This document shows positions 15,363-23,135 of a stretch of 64,000 bases of DNA, piece after piece. Source of the stretch: a virus; the IMG/VR virus record IMGVR_UViG_3300034523_000174, positions 1 through 64,000 of that record. One strand, given 5' to 3'. Each line of letters begins with the position of its first letter. Positions within the stretch are counted from its first letter, which is position 1. Under the pieces are notes generated by a model that did no database searches, had not been told where the DNA came from, and saw nothing but the letters and a program-made list of their open reading frames with translations. A program made the translations under genes and the position numbers.

Positions 15363-16955
15363 ATGGCCGACGAAAAGAAACCGAAAAAAAGCCTGATGGG
15401 GTCGCTCGCCGGCGCCACCAAGCTTTTGCTGGGCGAGGTGAGTACCGCGCCCGATATCCGGATGGAAGGGATCAGCACGTTTGACGCCGATTACGTCGGC
15501 ATTGAAATGCTGCTTGGGTCTAGCGAGCGCCCGGCCCGGTCACGTTCTGCGATCTATCAGAAGTGGCATTACATGATTCAGGACGGGCTGATCAGCACCA
15601 TCCTGCGCTTGCATGTACAGATGGCGCTGGGCGGCCATGAAACAACCGGGGAAACGATCTTTATCGAAGCCAAGCCCGGTATCTCGGCGGCCGATCAGAA
15701 GGCTGTCGATGAGCTGCAATTTATCGCCAAAATTCTCAACAAGCACGCCCACGGCATTTGCTTCAACGCCTGCGCGTTCGGTGACGCCTACGCCCGTCTG
15801 TATACCGAGAAAGGCATAGGCCTGATCACCATCGACACGGAGTCGGTGTTTTCGCCGCTTGTGCAGGCCTTCGAAGAGATTGGCCATACCGTGGGCTACG
15901 TGGTCAGCATTGGGTCGAAGCTACAGAGCCGGTTCAACCATCTAAAAATGTGCCGTATGCGGATGCCGCGCATGGTGTACCTGCCTCAGATGCGCGCGGT
16001 AGAGAACGCCCAAAAGATCAACCTGGAAGCCGACACCGCTGATCACCTGGTGCCATTGCCAGCGCTGGTGGGCGGCTCGTTCCTGGAAGCGGCCGAAACG
16101 GACTACGACAACCTGCTGTCTTCCCTGCGCGGGATGATCGGCCAGCGTATTACCGGATCGATTGACGAAACGATGATCGGCGCCAACCTCTCCGACATGA
16201 CGGCGCAGCAACAGAAGCTGTTCATGGATTCGCTCGAAAAGATGCTCAAGAGCATGAAGGATCGGGCCGAGGAAGCGGTGCGCACAGGCACCTACGCTAC
16301 TTCGCGAAACTTCCATGTCATGCCGACCTTCAACGAAAAGCAGCTGACGCAAATCAGCTCGTTTCAGGGCGGCTCAAATTCCGGCGCCGGCGCCAACATC
16401 GAAGACGTGATGTTTTGCGCCCGCAAACTGGCGGGCACGCTGGGCATTGACCTGTCGATGGTGGGCTTTGCTGACCAAATGACCGGTGGCCTTGGCGAGG
16501 GTGGGTTTAACCGCACCAGCAGCCAGGCTGCTGAGCGCTCACGGATCATCCGTACTGCTTTCATGAGCATGGTCAATGACGTGATCGACCGCCACAAGCT
16601 GGCCAAAGACGGCAAGGTGTGGGCGGACGATGAGCGCCCGTATGCCGTGAATTTCTTCGGCTCCATCGCCGCGCTTGAGGCTGAGAAACAGGCCAGCCGT
16701 GAGCGATCGATCAACGGCGGCGTGATGCTGCTCCAGGGTATGGACCTGATGCGCAACATGGGATTGCCCGTGGATGTGATGGAGCAGTTCATGTCCGGAT
16801 CTATGGAAATCGACGCCGACAAAGCCAAGGTTTATGCCAAGGGGATCAAGGATGCAAAACCGCCTGCGCCAGACATGGGCGGCGGGAACTTCGGTGGTGA
16901 TGACAACGAGCCGCCATTACTACCGAACGGCACTACAGATAATGGGGAAGAGTGA
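15363..16955 (+). CDS. Portal protein
   Basis: This protein would form the dodecameric ring through which DNA enters the head and to which the tail attaches. The features are those of large-myovirus portals: a start region with YVGIEMLLGSSERPARSRS, then a wing domain with a QDGLISTILRLHVQMALG helix and NACAFGDAYARLY. A long clip/stem section (residues ~225-330) is followed by a conserved LAGTLGIDLSMVGFADQM region and an acidic, Gly-rich C-terminus. The length of 530 is normal. The next gene is the likely head protease, which is the usual order. Confidence 0.8.
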   Translation: MADEKKPKKSLMGSLAGATKLLLGEVSTAPDIRMEGISTFDADYVGIEMLLGSSERPARSRSAIYQKWHYMIQDGLISTILRLHVQMALGGHETTGETIFIEAKPGISAADQKAVDELQFIAKILNKHAHGICFNACAFGDAYARLYTEKGIGLITIDTESVFSPLVQAFEEIGHTVGYVVSIGSKLQSRFNHLKMCRMRMPRMVYLPQMRAVENAQKINLEADTADHLVPLPALVGGSFLEAAETDYDNLLSSLRGMIGQRITGSIDETMIGANLSDMTAQQQKLFMDSLEKMLKSMKDRAEEAVRTGTYATSRNFHVMPTFNEKQLTQISSFQGGSNSGAGANIEDVMFCARKLAGTLGIDLSMVGFADQMTGGLGEGGFNRTSSQAAERSRIIRTAFMSMVNDVIDRHKLAKDGKVWADDERPYAVNFFGSIAALEAEKQASRERSINGGVMLLQGMDLMRNMGLPVDVMEQFMSGSMEIDADKAKVYAKGIKDAKPPAPDMGGGNFGGDDNEPPLLPNGTTDNGEE

Positions 16956-16957
16956 TC

Positions 16958-17857
16958 ATGCGTAAGCGCACAGGGGTTATCAGTTACAACGTGAACGAGC
17001 GCGGGCGCCAATTCGCCGGCCAAGATCGCAAAGTCAACATTCCGGCGCTGATGGCGCTGATCAACGGCCCGATGGTGCAGGAGTTAGTGCGCAAAGGGGA
17101 CGTGTATGGGTACTTCGGCCATACGTTCCGCGAGAAATACGGCCTCAACGTGCCGGAAACAGTCATTGAGGGCGGAAAAGTGGTGGTGCTGGAGCCCACT
17201 GTGCGCACGGTGATGATCAAGTGTCTGCCAGACGGCACCATCCAGCATAACCAAGAGTTTTTGAACAACGCGCCGGGGCGTATCGCTGGCCGCCTGTACG
17301 ACAGCAAGGCCTATGGGTTCAGTTCGGTGTTCCATGCCCCCGAAGAAGCTGGCCTACGCACGCCCAAGACATTCCACGGTATGGATTTTGTCAGAACCCC
17401 GAACTACGACACGAACCGGGGCTATGACGCCATGCTGGATAGTGTCGAGGCGGGCGCCATTGAGTCGCTGGGCTTCGCGGGCGAGTGCGCTGCCATGATG
17501 GACAGCGTAGAGGCGATGATGGCGCAGAGCGATGCACAGGCGGCAGAAATCAGTGAAGCCTACCTTCACCAGTGCAAAGTAAACGATGACCTGGTGGACC
17601 TCAACGCTCGCCTGATGCTGCGCCTACAGAAGGCTGGCACGGGCGCCATGCTCGACAGCGCCGATCCGACCACACTTCAGCGCGGTTCGGAGTTCCTGCC
17701 AAGCCGTGCGGCGGCCATGCTCGACAGCGCCGACCGCTTCATGAAAGCCGACCTGCCAGACCTTGAGCCGTCGCCCGAGGAAGTCGCCACCGAGAAGAAA
17801 GCCGGCGTCCTGGCCAAAAGCGTGGATCTGGTGCGTAAAGTGATCGGGGGGGTGTAA
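16958..17857 (+). CDS. Probable prohead protease-scaffold fusion with four MLDS-type motifs
   Basis: The gene directly follows the portal, the usual place for the maturation protease. Residues 25-135 have GDVYGYFGH (a candidate catalytic His) and KAYGFSSVFHAP (a candidate nucleophilic Ser), as in herpes/T4-type head proteases. Residues 140-299 are helical and scaffold-like. They carry AMLDS at 158-162, AMMDS at 179-183, AMLDS at 230-234 and AMLDS at 253-257. The ATG at 16958 is preferred to a GTG six bases upstream. The protease call rests on position and two motifs. A pure scaffold or core protein is the alternative. Confidence 0.55.
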   Translation: MRKRTGVISYNVNERGRQFAGQDRKVNIPALMALINGPMVQELVRKGDVYGYFGHTFREKYGLNVPETVIEGGKVVVLEPTVRTVMIKCLPDGTIQHNQEFLNNAPGRIAGRLYDSKAYGFSSVFHAPEEAGLRTPKTFHGMDFVRTPNYDTNRGYDAMLDSVEAGAIESLGFAGECAAMMDSVEAMMAQSDAQAAEISEAYLHQCKVNDDLVDLNARLMLRLQKAGTGAMLDSADPTTLQRGSEFLPSRAAAMLDSADRFMKADLPDLEPSPEEVATEKKAGVLAKSVDLVRKVIGGV

Positions 17858-20479
17858 GTGAGCATTCTCCCCTCCGATGGTGATGGCTTTCTAACGGGCG
17901 CGGTGTCCGAGAATCTGGAAAAGATCGCCCGCGAGATTGCGGTACTCAAGGCGATCCGCTCGGACACGCACGCCACCTTGGCACAACTGCGCTCTATAGC
18001 TAATTCGCTGGGAAGCGTCCGTGTAGAAGGGCCGGCCCCCAGCAATAGCGCGCCACCAGCTTCCCCCGTCATACCTCCTGACAGGCCATCGCGCCGCAAT
18101 TCGCCAGCACCTGGCGCGCCACCTAGTGCACCGTCCGACGGCTCGCCAAGACCTGCCCCGCCCCCACGGCCTGTACCGCCACCACAGCCGCCCGACCGGG
18201 ATGCCTCGCCAACGCCCGCTCCTGACCGTCACCGGGATGAGAGCGGCCGGTGGCGCCGCCGTAACGCTGGCCCCGATGGTGCACCAAGCCCTGACGCCTC
18301 GGGAAGCGACAAGGAAAGCCGTGCGGCTGGCGCAATGGGGGATGCCGCCGACACCTTGAAGGGTGTGGCCAGTGCCGTGGGTTCTGGTACAGACGGCATC
18401 GATCCAACCGTTCAGGCCGTCAAAGAGATAGGGGGCATAGTTGCCCCTGTGGTTGGCGTTCTTAAGCCTATGGGGCGCCTGTTCGGTATTGGTAAGCGCC
18501 CCGAGCAAAAGAATCAGCGCGAAAACGTTGCCTGGTACCGCCGTATATGGGCGGCCGTAAAAACCCCGGCCGGCGGTGGCGGTGGCGGCCTAATGGGCCT
18601 GGTCCTGTCGGGCCTTTTGTCGATGCTGGGTATGCTGCTGGGGCCGATCAAGGCCCTGAGCAAGCTGATGGGGCTTGCCAGTCTACTCAAGGGCGCAGGC
18701 TCGATGCTTGGGGGTGGACGTGGCTCCGGTGGCGGCAGGGGCGCACGAGGTGGCAGAGGTGGGGGTGGGCCTAACCCCCCTGATACGAATCGACGCGGCG
18801 CGCGTAATGGTCCAACCCCGCCCGATGCCAATGGCCGCCGGAATCAACCGCGCCCACCTAGGCCACCTGGTGGCAGTGGCGGCTTAGGAGGGATGGTTAA
18901 AGGGGTATTGAAAAAACTTCCATTCATTGGCGCCTTACTCGGCGGCGGCATGATCGCCAATGCGTTTATGAAGGATGAAGATCCGAACGCAACCCCCGAT
19001 GAGAAGGCCGCTGCCAAGGCAGACAAGTGGGGCACCGTAGGCGGCGTGGCTGGTGGTGTTGTTGGCGCGGCCGTTGGCTCCTTACTCGGCCCGGTTGGCA
19101 CCATCGTCGGCGGTATCGTAGGTGACTACATTGGCTCTGCCATGGGCGAATGGCTGTCTACCGTCGATTTTGCCGCTGTAGCCACAACGGTCAGTGATAC
19201 GTTTTCGGCGCTGGCGTCAGGCGCCATGGACCTGGCCAGCTCAGCTTTCGATTCGGTTAAAGGTGCCTGGAACGGCCTGGTAGAGAGTGGCGCTAAAGTC
19301 TTCACAGGCATGAGCGACTGGGCCAAAGACACCTGGAAGGCCGCCACAGATGCCGTGATGGGCATTAAGGACACCGTGGCCGACAAGGTGCAGACGGCCA
19401 AGGACTATGTGGGCGATAAAGCCACGTCTGTGAAGGATGCCGGCCAGAACCTGCTGAATAAGGCCACCGGTGGCAAGTACACAGGCGGCTCCAACGCCGC
19501 GAAAGACGAAATGATCAAGGCCATGGATGCGGGCGGTATCACTGATCCCAAATCTAAAGCCATGCTCATGGCCAACGTCGACCACGAATCGGGTGGGTTC
19601 AAGAAGAACGAGGAAAACCTTAACTACAGCGCCAAACGCTTGCAGGAGGTTTTCCCCAAATACTACAAGACCCCCGAGGACGCCCGAGCCGACGCCAACA
19701 ACCCGGAAGCCATCGCCAACAAGGTCTATGGCGGGCGCATGGGTAATACCGAGGCTGGTGACGGCTACAAATACCGTGGGCGCGGTAACTTGCAGCTGAC
19801 GGGCAAGGCTCAGTATGCGGAAATGGGCAAGAAGCTGGGCATAGACCTGGTGAACAATCCAGACCTGGCCATGGATCCTAAATACTCGGCGCAGATCGCG
19901 GTGCAGCACTGGAAGAGTTCCGGCGCCGACAAGGCCGCCCAAGCCGGCGACCAGACGCGCGCCCGTAAACTCACCAACGGCGGCACCAATGGCCTGGAGG
20001 ATGTAAACAGCAAATATGACGCCTATCTGGCCCAAGCTAAGGCCGGCGACCTGACGCCAACCCGTCGCGCCGATGAAGGCAAGGTGCAAGCGCCAGCCGC
20101 CGCCAGCACCGCCATTGCCAGTACCATGGCCACGGTAAAGGGAGCGCCCACTGGCGCTAAACCGATCACCCCCGGCATGCCTGGCGCCAACACGGTGGGC
20201 ATTATGGCCGCGCCGGCGACGGCTCCAACCCTGGCGACCAAAGGGGTTACGTCAATCAGTCCTGTGAGCGCCGGCACACTGGTCGCTCCTCGTTACACAC
20301 CGCCCGCGCCGGAAGCCGCTCAAATGAAGATTCCGGCCACGCCAGCCGTAGAAAAGCCAATGATGATGGCCAACAAACCAGCCGCCCCCACCACTATCCA
20401 AATGTCGGTACCGCTCAGTCAGAACCTGGAAGATCGCCAGATTGCCCACGTCGCTGGCGGAGGGGTTGGTATGGGTTAA
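17858..20479 (+). CDS. Virion lysozyme with GH19 domain; tape-measure candidate
   Basis: The 873-residue protein starts with GTG immediately after the previous stop. It has a helical start, a Pro/Ser-rich linker (55-145), Gly-rich stretches (230-340) and a hydrophobic Gly-rich segment (385-430) that could cross the membrane. A glycoside hydrolase 19 domain follows (about 555-730), with catalytic-type Glu577 in DHESGGF and YRGRGNLQLTGKAQYA. The C-terminus is Ala/Pro/Thr-rich. It should cut peptidoglycan during DNA entry. No other long tail protein is seen, so it may also be the tape measure. Confidence 0.8.
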   Translation: MSILPSDGDGFLTGAVSENLEKIAREIAVLKAIRSDTHATLAQLRSIANSLGSVRVEGPAPSNSAPPASPVIPPDRPSRRNSPAPGAPPSAPSDGSPRPAPPPRPVPPPQPPDRDASPTPAPDRHRDESGRWRRRNAGPDGAPSPDASGSDKESRAAGAMGDAADTLKGVASAVGSGTDGIDPTVQAVKEIGGIVAPVVGVLKPMGRLFGIGKRPEQKNQRENVAWYRRIWAAVKTPAGGGGGGLMGLVLSGLLSMLGMLLGPIKALSKLMGLASLLKGAGSMLGGGRGSGGGRGARGGRGGGGPNPPDTNRRGARNGPTPPDANGRRNQPRPPRPPGGSGGLGGMVKGVLKKLPFIGALLGGGMIANAFMKDEDPNATPDEKAAAKADKWGTVGGVAGGVVGAAVGSLLGPVGTIVGGIVGDYIGSAMGEWLSTVDFAAVATTVSDTFSALASGAMDLASSAFDSVKGAWNGLVESGAKVFTGMSDWAKDTWKAATDAVMGIKDTVADKVQTAKDYVGDKATSVKDAGQNLLNKATGGKYTGGSNAAKDEMIKAMDAGGITDPKSKAMLMANVDHESGGFKKNEENLNYSAKRLQEVFPKYYKTPEDARADANNPEAIANKVYGGRMGNTEAGDGYKYRGRGNLQLTGKAQYAEMGKKLGIDLVNNPDLAMDPKYSAQIAVQHWKSSGADKAAQAGDQTRARKLTNGGTNGLEDVNSKYDAYLAQAKAGDLTPTRRADEGKVQAPAAASTAIASTMATVKGAPTGAKPITPGMPGANTVGIMAAPATAPTLATKGVTSISPVSAGTLVAPRYTPPAPEAAQMKIPATPAVEKPMMMANKPAAPTTIQMSVPLSQNLEDRQIAHVAGGGVGMG

Positions 20480-20495
20480 CCGCCCCTCGATTCAC

Positions 20496-20526
20496 TGCAA
20501 ACCGCCCCGCAATAGGGCGGTTTTTG
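20496..20526 (+). terminator. GCAAACC-led terminator after the GH19 gene
   Basis: TGCAAACCGCCC-CGCAATA-GGGCGGTTTTTG, 17 bases after the stop codon. Confidence 0.85.
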
Positions 20527-20565
20527 TTTGCCATGATGCAATCAATAAACCGCTATCGGTGCCCC

Positions 20566-20886
20566 ATGGCAGACGACACATTAAACACAGACCTCCTGTT
20601 CCGGATGATCGCCCACTGGGCTGGGACAAGGCCGGGTAGCTACTACGGCTCGACCTATGGCGCACCCACTGAGGAACTGTTGCAAAAGCCCCTCAGCTCG
20701 CCCATTGCGGACGCCTACCTGGCCAAGATGCGCGAGGACATTCCCGTCCTTGCCGCGCTGCCTGTGGGCACCATCAACATGCACGCGGCCAATGATGGCT
20801 TTGAGCGCAAAAACATCTTTATCGAAATTAGTGGCTCCTACGTGAGCCTTTCAGAGCTTGGAGAGGTCAACCGTGGCAACTACTAA
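20566..20886 (+). CDS. Probable small baseplate protein
   Basis: The 106 residues start at the ATG before ADDTLNTDLL. It is alpha/beta, ending with a strand pair (KNIFIEISGSYVSLSEL). It lies just before the baseplate J-like gene, where small baseplate wedge or gp25-type proteins are found, but no lysozyme-like motif is visible. The next gene starts within its 3' end, so the two are coupled. Confidence 0.5.
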   Translation: MADDTLNTDLLFRMIAHWAGTRPGSYYGSTYGAPTEELLQKPLSSPIADAYLAKMREDIPVLAALPVGTINMHAANDGFERKNIFIEISGSYVSLSELGEVNRGNY

Positions 20887-22261
20887 AGACGAGTTCCTAC
20901 AGTCCGCAGTCAATGAAATCTCCAGTTATCCCACGATTGCGCTGCGCTTTTCGATTGGCGACCCCCTGATTCAGCAAGGGCTGGCGTCTATGTCAGCCAT
21001 GCTGGCGGATCTGAGCAACCAGGTGGAAATGACGGCGGGCGAGGCGTTCATTAAGGCGCGGCCTGTGACGGTGCTGGCTGACGCGGCAGTGAAGGGTATT
21101 CTGCCTTTCGCAACGCCCACCATCGCATCGATCACCCTGCTCAACAGCGGCAGTACAGCCGTCCAGGTTCTACAGGGCCGCTCGCTGATGGATCAGGGTG
21201 GGCGGTACTGGCGTGTTATCTCGGGCGGCAGCGCTGAGCCCGGTGCAAGCGTCCTGATACTGGCCAAGCAGGTCGTGTTGCGCTCCCTGACCCACTCAGT
21301 CACGAAAAACACACCGTTCTATACCGTGGAGCTGGATGACCCCGCCGTGGGTTACATCGCAGAGGTTGCGGTGACTGGCTATGAGTACACCGCCGAATTC
21401 TGCAACGTCTCCCCCGGTGATCTGGTCTACCACGTCAAATCTGATGAAAACCAGATTTTGAGCCTGATGTTTGGCGTGGACGCGCTGGCGGGTAAGCAAC
21501 CGGCAGTAGGTGAGTCGCTGGCCATATCGATCTACGACACTGAGGGCGAAATCAGCCTGAGCGTGGGCGGCACGTTCTCGTTTGAGTACACCACCGCTGG
21601 AGACCAGTTTGTCATCATGACGCTTGCCGAGGTCACTCAGACCGGCGCAGCGCCGATGGATATCGAAACGATGCGCGAGGTGTGCAGCTACCCCGGCATC
21701 TACAGCAAATCCGCCGTCTACCTGTCGAACTTCGATTTTCTGGTGCGTAGTCAGATTCAGTCGCTCAACTTCCTGTCGGTATGGAACGAGGCCCGCGAAG
21801 AGGCTGTGCGCGGGGCTGACGTGCTCAACATGAACAGGCTTTTCGTGGCGGTTCTGCGCGATGGCACCAACGTGGAAACCCTGCGCTCTGAAATCTCGAC
21901 AGTGGTCTACACCGCCGACGACAGCCTGCGGTTGCGCTGGGTTGATGCGGTGGAGATTGAATTGCCTCTGGTGCTCACCCTTACCATTCCGTCTACCTAC
22001 GACTCCGCAGCGGTGCTCCAGGCCGTCCGGGCATTGGTGCTGATCAACTACGGGCGGAACTCGGCATGGGCTCGCCGTGGGGGTGCAAAGATCCTCAGGA
22101 AAGACATTTACGCGCTGATCGACAAGAATATCCCGGCACTCACACAGCGCCTGGCAGACCTGTCCGTTGATACCAGCGCTGCGGTTGCGCCGCTTCCTGA
22201 GCACTTCCGCTACGTCACAGATGCGAGCCTGCAAGTCGTGCCTGTGAGTGAGGATGCGTAA
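20873..22261 (+). CDS. Baseplate wedge protein, gpJ/gp6-like
   Basis: The 462 residues start with GTG just after GGAGAGG. The protein begins with a helical part (ATTKDEFLQSAVNEISSYPT, 70-110), has a long beta-rich middle, and ends with a C-terminal domain (DAVEIELPLVLTLTIPSTYD...ALVLINYGRN...ILRKDIYALIDKNIP). This closely follows the layout of baseplate J/gp6 proteins, including the final domain that ends in VxEI. It would make the ring of wedges around the hub. The next gene overlaps its stop by one base and is the usual partner, I-like. Confidence 0.75.
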   Translation: MATTKDEFLQSAVNEISSYPTIALRFSIGDPLIQQGLASMSAMLADLSNQVEMTAGEAFIKARPVTVLADAAVKGILPFATPTIASITLLNSGSTAVQVLQGRSLMDQGGRYWRVISGGSAEPGASVLILAKQVVLRSLTHSVTKNTPFYTVELDDPAVGYIAEVAVTGYEYTAEFCNVSPGDLVYHVKSDENQILSLMFGVDALAGKQPAVGESLAISIYDTEGEISLSVGGTFSFEYTTAGDQFVIMTLAEVTQTGAAPMDIETMREVCSYPGIYSKSAVYLSNFDFLVRSQIQSLNFLSVWNEAREEAVRGADVLNMNRLFVAVLRDGTNVETLRSEISTVVYTADDSLRLRWVDAVEIELPLVLTLTIPSTYDSAAVLQAVRALVLINYGRNSAWARRGGAKILRKDIYALIDKNIPALTQRLADLSVDTSAAVAPLPEHFRYVTDASLQVVPVSEDA

Positions 22262-23082
22262 TGGAACTGATCCCGCTAAAGCGTAGCGCCGAATACGACG
22301 ACCTTGAGTCTGAATTCAAGGCGCTGTTTCTGAGCCTGTACCGCCAATACGTCAGCGATGACCTTAGCGAGCTGATGCTGTACGGGATGCCGCACCTAAG
22401 CTCGGATGAGGTCATTAGCATGCATCTGGGGCGTGACGGCCTGGCCATGCTGCGCGACACCACGAACGAGCGTATTCGCTACCTGTTCCACGCCTGGCGC
22501 TACAACAACCCCCAGCGCGGAACAGCGTTTCTGGACACCTACCTGCGCACGCTGTTTGGGCCTACGTTCCAGATAAATCAATTGTGGTGCCCGGTAGATG
22601 GCGTCTATCCCCATGATGCGGTATCGGAGGCCGAAGTTATCGCGCTGGGCGAGAGCACGGACGATTACTTTCTAACGAGCCGCCTACAGGTCGATATCGA
22701 CACGGAAATTGTCCCGCTGCGCATTGCCGAGGCGGCTAAGACGGCGGTTTCCGCCAAGTTCGTGCTGGACGTGCGTCTGGCCAAGACGATCAGCCTTGTT
22801 TACAAGGTGGCGATGCTGGGGTGGGGCATCCAGGTCGTGCGAGCGGCGGGCAAGGCCCTGTATCACCAGCGTGAGATTATCGCCTCGGTTACGGTTGGTG
22901 GCGGCATGTACGCGGTCGGCAGCGGTGACGCCATCAAGCTGGTACATACGGGTGGTAGCCAGGTGGTCCGCGCACCAGAAGTGCGCAGCACGGTGCGTAC
23001 AGGCCCTGCCAGTCGTCCAGGCGCGGCGACGATGATTTTCAGCTCAATTCCCCGCGTAGACATGCAAACCTACCCCAAATAG
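22261..23082 (+). CDS. Baseplate/tail fibre-connecting protein (gpI-like position)
   Basis: The first ~110 of 273 residues are helical (YDDLESEFKALFLSLYRQYV, then NPQRGTAFLDTYLRTLFGP), as in P2 gpI-type proteins that join fibre to baseplate. The C-terminal half is beta-rich (EIIASVTVGGGMYAVGSGD). The call is based on this layout and on its place between the J-like gene and the tail fibre. A terminator hairpin overlaps the last codons (MQTYPK). Confidence 0.6.
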   Translation: MELIPLKRSAEYDDLESEFKALFLSLYRQYVSDDLSELMLYGMPHLSSDEVISMHLGRDGLAMLRDTTNERIRYLFHAWRYNNPQRGTAFLDTYLRTLFGPTFQINQLWCPVDGVYPHDAVSEAEVIALGESTDDYFLTSRLQVDIDTEIVPLRIAEAAKTAVSAKFVLDVRLAKTISLVYKVAMLGWGIQVVRAAGKALYHQREIIASVTVGGGMYAVGSGDAIKLVHTGGSQVVRAPEVRSTVRTGPASRPGAATMIFSSIPRVDMQTYPK

Positions 23083-23091
23083 GGCGTTTTT
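23062..23091 (+). terminator. GCAAACC-led hairpin overlapping the end of the gpI-like gene
   Basis: ATGCAAACC-TACCCCAAATAGGGCGTTTTT: the stem is CCC/GGG-type and short, with a T-run. It spans the stop codon. Confidence 0.45.
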
Positions 23092-23135
23092 CCGACTGTA
23101 ACCTTCTGCCATATATCAACCGTTTAGGTGGCGTT

